A stretch of 64,000 nt of DNA from Arthrobacter cupressi (lineage in GTDB: Bacteria; Actinomycetota; Actinomycetes; Actinomycetales; Micrococcaceae). Where the stretch lies: NCBI RefSeq assembly GCF_900099975.1, contig NZ_FNEI01000006.1, positions 62,001 to 126,000 on the forward strand. The letters run 5' to 3'. The notes under the pieces are model-generated. The model was not told the DNA's origin. It worked only from the letters and a program-made list of their open reading frames with translations, and did no database searches. Below, piece after piece: positions 27,638 through 35,440 of the stretch (the stretch's first letter is position 1; each line of letters starts with the position of its first letter). A program made the translations under genes and the position numbers.

Positions 27638-28507
27638 ATGAGCTTTGGATACCCGGCGGCGGAGCCGTCAGCAGGCGTTCCGGTCTGTCCCAGGCATCCG
27701 GACCGGCCCTCCTATGTGCGGTGCCAGCGTTGCGGCCGCCCGGCGTGCCCGGAATGCCAGCGGGCGGCCGCCGTCGGGTTCCAATGCGTTGACTGCGTCA
27801 ACGAACTGAAGCGTTCGACGCCGTCAGTCCGTTCCGTGTACGGCGGCACCGCCGTCGCCGGCCGCCCTACGGTGACGCTGGCACTGATTGCCGCCTGCGT
27901 CCTGGTGTACGTCCTGCAGTGGATCGTGCCCGGGGACGCCATTTTCCAGAACTTCGCGTTCGCCTCATTCTTCGCAGATCCACAGTACGGCCGCTTTGAG
28001 CCGTGGCGCATGCTCACCGCAGCTTTTCTGCATTCCCAGGGCTTCTTCCTCCATATCGCTCTCAACATGTACACGCTGTGGATCTTCGGCCAGGCCCTTG
28101 AGCCCTTGCTCGGCCGCGCACGCTTCCTTGCCATTTACCTCTTGTCCGCGATCGGCGGTTCGGTAGGCTACTTCCTGCTCACACCGTTGGACCCGCCGAT
28201 CGCGGTGGTTGGCGCCTCCGGCGCTGTCTTCGGCCTGTTCGGGGCCATGCTGGTGATCCAACGGCACCGCGGCGGTGACACTAGGCAACTGTGGGTGCTG
28301 ATCGCCATTAACGGGGTCATCGGCTTCATGGTCTCCGGCATTGCCTGGCAGGCGCATCTTGGCGGGCTCATCACCGGTGCGCTCAGCGCCGCCGTGGTCG
28401 CCTATGCCCCGCGCGGGCCGCGCCGCGCGCTGTTCCAGGCCGGTGGGCTCGCTGTCGTCGCGCTGCTCCTCGTGCTCGCCAGCGCCTTCCGCGCGGCCTC
28501 CGTCTAG
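27638..28507 (+). CDS. Rhomboid family intramembrane serine protease
   Basis: This 289-residue polytopic membrane protease has the catalytic Ser194 in GASGAVFGLFG and His240 in AWQAHLGGLITG. The HSQGFFLHIALNMYTLW segment is the conserved HxxxN-containing region. The N-terminal 55 residues form a cytoplasmic Cys/His-rich module (Cys17, 29, 32, 37, 40, 50, 53) like a B-box zinc finger, common in actinobacterial rhomboids. Substrates are unknown. It follows ppiA closely. Confidence 0.95.
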   Translation: MSFGYPAAEPSAGVPVCPRHPDRPSYVRCQRCGRPACPECQRAAAVGFQCVDCVNELKRSTPSVRSVYGGTAVAGRPTVTLALIAACVLVYVLQWIVPGDAIFQNFAFASFFADPQYGRFEPWRMLTAAFLHSQGFFLHIALNMYTLWIFGQALEPLLGRARFLAIYLLSAIGGSVGYFLLTPLDPPIAVVGASGAVFGLFGAMLVIQRHRGGDTRQLWVLIAINGVIGFMVSGIAWQAHLGGLITGALSAAVVAYAPRGPRRALFQAGGLAVVALLLVLASAFRAASV

Positions 28508-29298
28508 CGCGGTAGACCCGCGGCCCTGGCTGCCGCCTCCCCCGCCGCCGTCCCGCCCCTTCTTTTGGCGTGCACGGCCGGCGATCCAAGGCCATCCCGG
28601 ATGAACGTCCATGCTCCTGGGAACACCCAGCCTCAACTTTTCCACAGCTGTTATCCACACTGTGTGTAACTTACAGCTATGTAGTTCACCCGATGTGTTC
28701 CCCTATCCGCGCCTTTTTCTTGGATGAAACTGCGGCGCGACCACAATGGGTCCACAGCTGTGGATAACTTCCCGGAGCCTCCTTGTGGTTATGTGGACAA
28801 ATCGGCCAGATCGGTCCTGGTTGTGGAAAAGACCCGGGAGAAGTGGAATCCACAGCCCACAGGGTGCGATATCAACAGGCTTTTCAACACTGTTAATAAC
28901 TCACACGGCTGTAGTTCAACCCCTCAAACCACGCCGGAAACGGCTCGAAACCGGGGTTTTCGCCGGCCGATAGCCACAGCTTTTCCCCAGCTGTGGATAA
29001 CTTGTGGGAGGCGGCTTGTTGTTAAGTGGGTAACTTCGCCGGGCTAGACAGCAGGGGCCGAAAGGACCTTGCCGGTGGGAGAAGATGAAGTTGTCCATCC
29101 TGGCACCGTGAACACTTGGTGAAGCCCAAGCCACGATCCACAGCCTTGTTCACAGTGGGGAAAACCAGCGACCGGACCCGGGCGGCAGAAAAGCCCGGAA
29201 ATCCAGGGTTTCCAGGGCTGGCGGCGGGCTTTCCACACTGCGTTTCCACACCTGTGGAAAAAGTTGCCCACTTTTGTGGACAGCCCCGGAGGGGGTCG
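28508..29298. other. Gene-free DnaA-box-rich region
   Basis: This 791-bp stretch has no gene. It carries four exact DnaA boxes (TTATCCACA at 28651, inverted at 28759 and 28992; TTGTCCACA inverted at 28792) and three TTTTCCACA relatives (28638, and inverted at 28822 and 29253), plus weaker copies (28847, 29229, 29274). Two lie in palindromes: TCCACAGCTGTGGA (28751-28764) and TTTCCACA-CC-TGTGGAAA (29243-29260). AT-rich pieces such as CACTGTTAATAAC lie between. It is about 15-17 kb from oriC, with box density similar to oriC. It could be a DnaA-titrating or reactivating locus, or an accessory origin element. Confidence 0.8.
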
Positions 29299-29895
29299 CT
29301 ACATCCAGATCCCGGAGCTCCCGCGGCGGTGGCTGTCCACAAGGTGGGTATCGATCATGCCGATCGCTTCCATCAGGGCGTACATCGTGGTGGGGCCCAC
29401 GAACGCGAAGCCTTTCTTCCTCAGCGCCTTCGACAAGGCAATCGACTCCGCCGACTGCGTGGCGAGGTCGGCGACGGTGGCGGGCTCCGGCGTCGAATCC
29501 GGCTGGAAGGACCACACAAAGTCCACCAGTCCGCCGTCGGCCCGCAGCGCGAGGGTGGCGTTCGCGTTGGTGATCGCGGCACGGATCTTGAGGCGGTTGC
29601 GGACGATCCCGGCATCCAGCATGAGCCGCTCGACGTCGGCCTCGCCGAAGTGCGCCACCTTCTCCGGATCGAAGTCCAGGAGGGCCGCACGGAAGGCCTC
29701 GCGCTTGCGCAGGATGGTGGCCCAGGACAGGCCCGCCTGGAAGCCCTCGAGGCTGATGCGTTCGTACAGACCGCGTTCATCCCGGACCGGCATGCCCCAC
29801 TCGGTGTCGTAGTACTCCCGCAGCAGAGGATCGGTGGCCGCCCATGGTGGGCGGGCAAGGCCGTCTTCGCCAAGGATCGTGCCTGCCGGTGTCAT
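29299..29895 (-). CDS. tag: DNA-3-methyladenine glycosylase I
   Basis: This is a 198-residue base-excision repair glycosylase removing 3-methyladenine. Family segments are clear: EWGMPVRDERGLYERISLEG, QAGLSWATILRKREAFR, DAGIVRNRLKI and FVGPTTMYALMEAIGMIDTH. The ATG at 29895 has GGAGG upstream; the longer frame runs into the alkB region and is rejected. Residues equivalent to three of the four E. coli zinc-snap ligands appear to be replaced (Pro for Cys4, Tyr for His17, no C-terminal Cys179), so it is probably zinc-free. It is the last gene of the alkylation-repair cluster, 64 bp after alkB. Confidence 0.92.
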   Translation of the reverse strand: MTPAGTILGEDGLARPPWAATDPLLREYYDTEWGMPVRDERGLYERISLEGFQAGLSWATILRKREAFRAALLDFDPEKVAHFGEADVERLMLDAGIVRNRLKIRAAITNANATLALRADGGLVDFVWSFQPDSTPEPATVADLATQSAESIALSKALRKKGFAFVGPTTMYALMEAIGMIDTHLVDSHRRGSSGIWM

Positions 29896-29959
29896 GGGGT
29901 TCCTCCAAAGGGGATGGTCAACGCTGCTGTGGATATTGTGCGCCCTGGCAGTGACATTG

Positions 29960-30661
29960 CTACGAAAGGCCGGTAACCCGCATGGTGATGTTGATGCGGC
30001 CGTGCTCCAGTCCGCAGTCCTGCGGGGCGGTTCCAGGATGCACCTTGACCACTCCGTGGTAGGCGAAGCGGGATGAGCCGCCGAACACGAAGAGGTCCCC
30101 GGAGCGCAGGACAAGATCCGTGTAGGGCTTGCCGCGGCTTTCGGTGTTGCCGAAGCGGAACACGCAGCTGTCACCGATGCTCAAGGAGACCACCGGGGCC
30201 GCGGAGCGTTCGTCCTTGTCCTGGTGCATGCCCATCTTGGCCGCGTCATCGTAGAAGTTCACCAACGCGGTGTCCGGCGTGTAGGCGGCCGCCGTTTCCG
30301 GCAGGGAGCCGGTGGCCGCGAGTGCCTTGCGGCCAAGCCTTACCATCCAGTCCGGGAAGTCGAGAACCCGGCGGCCATTGACGTCGAAGGCCTCCCGCGT
30401 GTACCGGTAGGGCTGCCAATGCCAGCCGAGGCAAACGGTCTGTACCGACATGGGGTGCCCGCCGGGCAGCACTGCCGCCCTGGGCGGCACGGGTCCAGCC
30501 GCCCAGCCCCGGAAACGGGCAGCGATCCAGCGCTGCTGCTCCGGACTCAGCCAGCCCGGCACGTGGACGGCGCCGTCGGCGATCCGGCGGGGTCCGGCGT
30601 CGGGCACGGTCAGCAGCTCGGCCGGGAACAAGGGCTCTGCCGGGAAAAGCGGCCCGGTCAC
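29960..30661 (-). CDS. alkB: AlkB-type DNA dealkylating dioxygenase
   Basis: This 233-residue Fe(II)/2-oxoglutarate dioxygenase oxidatively removes alkyl groups such as 1-methyladenine and 3-methylcytosine. The iron ligands are H146 and D148 (MHQDKDE) and H202 (AYHG). The 2-oxoglutarate-binding arginines are R222 and R228 in RINITMR. A short duplicated segment, LFPAEPLFPAEL, sits at the N terminus. The GTG start overlaps the stop of the upstream ogt gene by 4 bp, so it is coupled in the alkylation-repair operon. Confidence 0.94.
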   Translation of the reverse strand: MTGPLFPAEPLFPAELLTVPDAGPRRIADGAVHVPGWLSPEQQRWIAARFRGWAAGPVPPRAAVLPGGHPMSVQTVCLGWHWQPYRYTREAFDVNGRRVLDFPDWMVRLGRKALAATGSLPETAAAYTPDTALVNFYDDAAKMGMHQDKDERSAAPVVSLSIGDSCVFRFGNTESRGKPYTDLVLRSGDLFVFGGSSRFAYHGVVKVHPGTAPQDCGLEHGRINITMRVTGLS

Positions 30662-31293
30662 GCGGCCTCCAGCGCCAGCAGCGTCCGCTTGGCCTCCGCT
30701 CCGCCAAGATACCCGCCGAAGGAGCCGTCCGAGCGCACCACCCGGTGACAGGGCACGACGACGGGAAGCGGGTTGCTCGCGCAGGCGGAGCCCACGGCGC
30801 GGACGGCCCTGGGACTGCCCGCGGCCTGAGCCACCTGGGCGTAGCTTTCCGTACTGCCGTACGCGATGTGCGGAAGGTGATCCAGCACGCTCAGCCGGAA
30901 GCCGCTGCTCAGGCTGAAATCCAGCGCGACGTCGAAACGCCGCCGGGCACCCGCGAAGTATTCCTCCAGCTGGCGGGCCACTGAGTCCAGGGGGGACGGG
31001 TCCTCCAGGATCCGGGGACTCAGCTTGTCCGCGAGCGTTTGAAGCACGGCATCGTGGCCTTCCGAGGCGAAGGCGACCCGTACCAGCCCCCGTTCCGTGG
31101 CGGCCAGCAACAGCGGGCCGAGCGGCGAATCGACCGTGCAGTAGGAAACGTCGACGAGGTGCCGGTTCGCGGCGGCAGCAGCCAACCGTGCGTGCAGGCG
31201 CTCCAGCGTGCCCGCGCCGATTTCCTCCAGGCCGGCCCGGAGTCCTTCGGGCAACACCGGGACGTTGTTGTCACTCATCGGCTTGTCTTTCAT
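30658..31293 (-). CDS. ogt: Methylated-DNA-protein cysteine methyltransferase
   Basis: This 211-residue suicide enzyme takes O6-alkyl groups from guanine onto Cys182 in the PCHR motif. The arginine-finger region RAVRAVGSACASNP is intact, as is GGYLGG. An N-terminal extension of about 45 residues precedes the ribonuclease-like domain. There is no AraC-type domain, so it is not Ada. It overlaps the sigma-factor gene upstream and alkB downstream by 4 bp each. Its place directly after a sigma gene makes a sensor or anti-sigma role conceivable, but that is inference. Confidence 0.92.
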   Translation of the reverse strand: MKDKPMSDNNVPVLPEGLRAGLEEIGAGTLERLHARLAAAAANRHLVDVSYCTVDSPLGPLLLAATERGLVRVAFASEGHDAVLQTLADKLSPRILEDPSPLDSVARQLEEYFAGARRRFDVALDFSLSSGFRLSVLDHLPHIAYGSTESYAQVAQAAGSPRAVRAVGSACASNPLPVVVPCHRVVRSDGSFGGYLGGAEAKRTLLALEAA

Positions 31294-31793
31294 CGGTCGG
31301 CTCCTTGGGAAGCTGCGCTGCGGGGCTGGATGAGGGCGGCACGGAGGGCTTTGACGCCATCGGCACCTGCACGGCGGGCGGCCTCGGGCGTGACCCCCAG
31401 CAGCGCAGAGACGTCCTTGTACGGCAGGCCGGCCAGGTAGTGGTATGCCACGGCCTGCCGCTGTTTCGGTGGAAGCTGCCCGACGGCGTCGAGCACTTCC
31501 GGGTGTCCCTCCCCCGGGATGCCGAGCGGGGATTCGCGGGGCGGGAGTTCGTCCATGGGCAGGGACTGGCGCTGCCGGGCACGGAGGATGTCGATGGCCT
31601 TGCGGTGGGCGATGGTCACCAGCCAGGCCTGCACCGTGGCGTCGTCCGGCAGTTCGGGGTAGGCCTTCAGCGCGGACAGGAAGGTTTCGGACCAGGCATC
31701 TTCGGCATCGTGGGCCCCGAGGACAGCACGGCAGACCCGCAACACCACGGCACCGTGGGCGCTGACGACCTTCTCAAAGGGCGGCTTGCCCAT
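31290..31793 (-). CDS. ECF-type RNA polymerase sigma factor
   Basis: This is a 167-residue sigma-70 family protein. Region 2 covers about residues 5-75, with AEDAWSETFLSALKAYPELP and WLVTIAHRKAIDILRARQR. Region 4 covers about 100-155, with LPPKQRQAVAYHYLAGLPYK and the helix-turn-helix ALLGVTPEAARRAGADGVK. There is no sigma region 3. No anti-sigma gene is adjacent. It lies between two methyltransferase genes, overlapping both, so it probably responds to alkylation damage or is co-induced with repair. Confidence 0.9.
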   Translation of the reverse strand: MGKPPFEKVVSAHGAVVLRVCRAVLGAHDAEDAWSETFLSALKAYPELPDDATVQAWLVTIAHRKAIDILRARQRQSLPMDELPPRESPLGIPGEGHPEVLDAVGQLPPKQRQAVAYHYLAGLPYKDVSALLGVTPEAARRAGADGVKALRAALIQPRSAASQGADR

Positions 31794-32302
31794 CAGAAGA
31801 GTTTGCTTTCCTTCACGGCGACGGGTTCCTCAAGTTCCAGCAGGAAGCGCTTGTTCGCCAGGCCGCCGGCATAACCGGTCAGGCGGCCGTCGCTGCCGAC
31901 CACGCGGTGGCAGGGAATGATGATGCTCAGCGGGTTCCTGCCCACTGCGGATCCCACCGCCTGGGCGAGATTCGGGTCGCCGAGCCCGGCGGCGAGGGCA
32001 CCGTAGCTGACGGTTTCCCCATAGGGAATTTCTTCGAGCCGGGCCCAGACGCGTTCCTGGAACTCGTTGCCGCTCGCCTTGTATTCGAGGTCGAACGACG
32101 TGCGCTCCCCGCGCAGGTACTCCCGGAGTTGTGCGATAACGGGGGCGAAAGGCGGGTCGGCAGGGTTGGCGCGCTCACCGAAGAATTCCGGAGGTGGCAT
32201 GTGCCAGTGGCCTTCGTAGAAGACACCGCTGAGCACCCCGTCCCGGGCCGTCAGGGTCAGGGTTCCGAGCGGGGAATCGATGGTGGTGTGCCTGGTGGTC
32301 AT
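31793..32302 (-). CDS. ogt: Methylated-DNA-protein cysteine methyltransferase, second copy
   Basis: This is a 169-residue MGMT-fold protein with acceptor Cys131 in IIPCHRVVGSDG, the FQERVWARLEEIPYGETVSY segment and GYAGGLANKRFLLELE. In the helix that normally carries the DNA-inserting arginine finger (RAVG), it reads NLAQAVGSAVGRNP, with Gln instead of Arg. The acceptor Cys is intact, so it is not a classical alkyltransferase-like protein. It is the first gene of the alkylation-repair operon, starts 55 bp after crgA ends and shares one base with the sigma gene. Confidence 0.93.
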   Translation of the reverse strand: MTTRHTTIDSPLGTLTLTARDGVLSGVFYEGHWHMPPPEFFGERANPADPPFAPVIAQLREYLRGERTSFDLEYKASGNEFQERVWARLEEIPYGETVSYGALAAGLGDPNLAQAVGSAVGRNPLSIIIPCHRVVGSDGRLTGYAGGLANKRFLLELEEPVAVKESKLF

Positions 32303-32357
32303 ATCAGGTAGACGCTGCAGGCGGACGGAATGTGAGGCCGCTTCCGGAAAAGATGGT

Positions 32358-32609
32358 TCAGGAACGCCAGCGCGTGGTCATGAGGAAGCCCGCGATCGCG
32401 ATGCCGAAGCCGGCCACGATATTCCAGGATTCCCATGCCGCCACGGGGTACTGGCCGCTGGTGATGTAGAAGGTGATGATCCACAGCAGCCCGACGATCA
32501 TGAGGCCGAACATTACCGGCTTGAACCAGACCGGGTTCGGCTTGTACTGCTCCTTGGCGGCGGTCTCAACAGTGCGGGCAGGCCGCTTGCGGGGCTTCGA
32601 CTCGGGCAC
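32358..32609 (-). CDS. crgA: Cell division protein CrgA
   Basis: This is an 83-residue membrane protein of the actinobacterial divisome, which in relatives interacts with FtsZ, FtsQ, FtsI and other division proteins. It has a basic cytoplasmic N terminus (PESKPRKRPARTVETAAKE), membrane segments at about 31-50 and 62-78, and the characteristic loop TSGQYPVAAWESWN between them. The GTG start at 32609 has GGAGG upstream; the long open frame before it is antisense to pabA. It is divergent from pabA/trpG. Confidence 0.95.
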   Translation of the reverse strand: MPESKPRKRPARTVETAAKEQYKPNPVWFKPVMFGLMIVGLLWIITFYITSGQYPVAAWESWNIVAGFGIAIAGFLMTTRWRS

Positions 32610-32786
32610 GGTTCCTCCTGGGCCTTTTTGAATGAAGGGCCGCGTGCCGGCTTGATATCCTGCAGGAAGGAAAATTCCAGCGGTCTGCGCGTTCGCGGTA
32701 CTTCCGGGTTCGTCTCTAGCTGCCAAGTCTAGCCGGACTTCGGGTGCGCTCCGTGCGGCCTCAACGATGGGTTCAGTACAGCAGCC

Positions 32787-33428
32787 ATGAGCACAACCAA
32801 GATCCTCGTCGTCGACAACTACGACAGCTTTGTCTACACCCTGGTGGGCTACCTGCAGGAGCTGGGTGCGGAAACCACGGTGGTCCGCAACGACGACGTC
32901 ACCCTTGCGGAGGCGATCGAGCTTGCCGACGCCCGCGACGGCGTCCTGGTCTCCCCCGGCCCGGGAACGCCGGCCGAAGCCGGGGTCTGCATCGAGCTCA
33001 TCAAATGGTGCGGCAAAAACAACAAGCCCATGTTCGGTGTGTGCCTGGGCCACCAGGCGCTGGCCGAAGCCTACGGCGGCACGGTCACCCACGCCCCGGA
33101 ACTCATGCACGGCAAGACTTCCCCGGTACAGCATGAGGGTAAGAGTGTCTTCGCCGGACTGCCCTCCCCGGTGACGGCCACCCGGTACCACTCCCTGGCG
33201 GCCGTCCGCGAGACCATTCCGGACGTCCTGGAGATCACAGCAGAAACCGCCAACGGCGTAGTCATGGGCCTGCAGCACAAGACTGCTCCCCTGTGCGGAG
33301 TGCAGTTCCACCCCGAGTCGGTACTCACCGAGGGCGGCTACCAGATGCTGGGCAACTGGCTCGAATCGCTCGGCATGGCCGGTGCGGCCGCGAAGGCTGC
33401 AACCCTCAGCCCGCTGATCCAGCGCTAA
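32787..33428 (+). CDS. pabA: Glutamine amidotransferase of aminodeoxychorismate/anthranilate synthase
   Basis: This 213-residue class I glutaminase provides ammonia for 4-amino-4-deoxychorismate (folate) or anthranilate (tryptophan) synthesis. The catalytic triad is Cys86 (FGVCLGHQA), His175 and Glu177 (FHPES). The opening VVDNYDSFVYTLVGYL and SPGPGTP are typical. No synthase large subunit is adjacent, so PabA and TrpG roles cannot be separated; it may serve both. This location between crgA and pknB is conserved in Actinobacteria. Confidence 0.93.
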   Translation: MSTTKILVVDNYDSFVYTLVGYLQELGAETTVVRNDDVTLAEAIELADARDGVLVSPGPGTPAEAGVCIELIKWCGKNNKPMFGVCLGHQALAEAYGGTVTHAPELMHGKTSPVQHEGKSVFAGLPSPVTATRYHSLAAVRETIPDVLEITAETANGVVMGLQHKTAPLCGVQFHPESVLTEGGYQMLGNWLESLGMAGAAAKAATLSPLIQR

Positions 33429-33499
33429 GCCAGCCCTTCAACCAAGAGCCCCCTTCAACCGAGAGCCAGCGGGCTGGTAGTCCGGCCGCCGGGGTGCCC

Positions 33500-35434
33500 T
33501 TATCCCTGGGATTTGCCGCTTTGGGTGGGTTTCGGCTTCGGCGTCTCGGACGGGGTGGGCGTCGGCTCCGGCGCCGGCGCCGGGGCCTTCGCCACTGTCA
33601 CCGTGACCGTGCTGCCCTGGTCCACGAGGGCCTTCGCTTCAGTGCTCTGCCTGGTGACGGTTCCCGGAGCTACCTGGCTGTTTTCCTGCTCCACTACTTC
33701 CATCGTCAGGCCGAGGTCCTGCAGGGCCTTCTCTGCCTCGGCGCGCGTCCGGCCCACGAGCTGCGGCATCGCCACCTTGCCGCTGGAAACCACCAGCTGA
33801 ACGGGGCTTCCAGGCGCCACGACCGCCCCGGGCGCAGGGTTGCTGCTGATGACGGAGCCTGCCGGAACGGAGGGACTGTTTCCGATGATGGTGCTAGCCG
33901 TCAGGCCCACCAGGCGCAGCATGTCCCGCGCGGCGGCCTCGGTCTGGTTCGCCAGGTTCTTGGGCACGGTGACGGAACTGGGCCCGTCGGAGACCTTCAG
34001 GGTGACATGGCTTCCCTCGGCCACTTCCGTGCCTACGGACGGGTCCGTGCCGATGGCCGTTCCCTGCGGGATTTTGTCGTCGTTCACCCGCACGGGAGCG
34101 TCGGGAACGAGCTTCGCGTCGTAGATCCTGCGGATGGCGTCGGCTTCGCTCATGTTGGCGACCGACGGGATCAGGACCTTGACCGGCTCGGCCGGCTTCT
34201 GGTTCATGAAGTAGTACAGCCCCAGGCCGACGCCCGCCAGGACCAGCACGGTGAAGAGGATGACGACGGCGGTCCATGCCCGGCGTCGTGACTTCTGGCG
34301 CCGCGTCCGCTCGCGTTCGGGCGGGAAGCCGAGCGGCATGGCGTCGTCGTCGGGCTCGTCGGTGTAGTTTGCCGGCAGCGGTTCCTCGTTCGCGTGGTTG
34401 CGGCCCGCATTGCCGTCGAGGAAGCCGATGCCGGTGAAGCCGACCAGCGTCTCCGGTTCGCTGTCCTGCCCGGCCCCGGGGCCGACGTCGTCCGTTCCGT
34501 TCGCCGTTTCCGGTTCCGTGACTGCGGGGACTGCTATGCCGTTGAGGGCCGCGCGCAGGGCGCGGCGGAAGGCGGCGGCGTCCGGGAACCGGTCCGCCCG
34601 CTCCTTCTGCAGGCCCTTCGCCAGGACGCTGTCCAGTGCCTCGGAAACTTCGGGGTTGAAGCTGCTTGGCGCCGCGGGCGTTTCCCGGACGTGCTGGTAC
34701 GCGAGCGAGACCGGGCTGTCTCCTGTGAAGGGGGGCCGCGAAGTCAGCATCTCGAAGAGCAAGCACGCCGCGGAGTAGAGGTCGCTCCGGGCGTCCACTG
34801 CTTCACCGCGGGCCTGCTCCGGGGACAGGTACTGGGCGGTGCCCACCACGGCCTGCGTCTGCGTCATGGTGGCGGCCGAATCGGCGATGGCCCGTGCGAT
34901 GCCGAAGTCCATCACCTTCACGGTGTTGTCGTCGCAGACCATGACATTTCCGGGCTTGATGTCGCGGTGGACGATTCCGGCCTTGTGGCTGTATTCCAGG
35001 GCGGACAGGACGCCGAGGCAGAGCTCCACGGCCTTGTTGATGTCCAGCTCATTGCTGCGGATCAGCTCCCGCAGAGTCCGGCCGGACACGTACTCCATGA
35101 CGATGTACGGAACCCGGACGGTCTCGCCGTGGCCGGCGTCCACGGTGTATTCACCGGTGTCGTAGATCGCCACAATCGAGGGATGGTTCAACGACGCCAC
35201 GGCGTGGGCCTCACGCTTGAACCTGGCCTGGAACTGGGGGTCCCGGGCCAGGTCCGCGCGCAGCAGCTTCACGGCCACGGTGCGGCCGAGCAGCGTGTCA
35301 GTACCGCGGTGCACATCCGCCATGCCGCCGCGGCCCAGGAGTTCTCCTAGTTCATACCGCCCGTTGAGGACGCGCTGGTCTGTCACCGGATGGCTGTCCT
35401 CTCTGTGCGCGGGTGCCGAACGTCGGGTATCCAT
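33500..35434 (-). CDS. pknB: PASTA-domain serine/threonine kinase PknB
   Basis: This 644-residue membrane kinase coordinates peptidoglycan synthesis and division. The kinase domain spans about residues 27-290, with the glycine loop GELLGRGGMADV, catalytic VHRDIKPGN, VMDFGIA and a Thr-rich activation loop (ATMTQTQAVVGTAQYLSPEQ). One membrane segment (AWTAVVILFTVLVLAGVGLG) lies near residue 390. Three extracytoplasmic PASTA domains follow, then a Pro/Lys-rich tail. TAGGAA precedes the ATG, which lies 6 bp after pknA. It is the last gene of the operon. Confidence 0.96.
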   Translation of the reverse strand: MDTRRSAPAHREDSHPVTDQRVLNGRYELGELLGRGGMADVHRGTDTLLGRTVAVKLLRADLARDPQFQARFKREAHAVASLNHPSIVAIYDTGEYTVDAGHGETVRVPYIVMEYVSGRTLRELIRSNELDINKAVELCLGVLSALEYSHKAGIVHRDIKPGNVMVCDDNTVKVMDFGIARAIADSAATMTQTQAVVGTAQYLSPEQARGEAVDARSDLYSAACLLFEMLTSRPPFTGDSPVSLAYQHVRETPAAPSSFNPEVSEALDSVLAKGLQKERADRFPDAAAFRRALRAALNGIAVPAVTEPETANGTDDVGPGAGQDSEPETLVGFTGIGFLDGNAGRNHANEEPLPANYTDEPDDDAMPLGFPPERERTRRQKSRRRAWTAVVILFTVLVLAGVGLGLYYFMNQKPAEPVKVLIPSVANMSEADAIRRIYDAKLVPDAPVRVNDDKIPQGTAIGTDPSVGTEVAEGSHVTLKVSDGPSSVTVPKNLANQTEAAARDMLRLVGLTASTIIGNSPSVPAGSVISSNPAPGAVVAPGSPVQLVVSSGKVAMPQLVGRTRAEAEKALQDLGLTMEVVEQENSQVAPGTVTRQSTEAKALVDQGSTVTVTVAKAPAPAPEPTPTPSETPKPKPTQSGKSQG

Positions 35435-35440
35435 GGGTTC

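Noticed and set aside
28508..29298. Calling this spacer a second replication origin
   Set aside because: Box density alone does not make an origin; no replication gene is adjacent and gene direction does not switch here, so it is reported only as a DnaA-binding candidate.
30658..32302. Ada-type regulator in the alkylation cluster
   Set aside because: Neither methyltransferase has an AraC HTH or the N-terminal phosphotriester-repair Cys4 domain.
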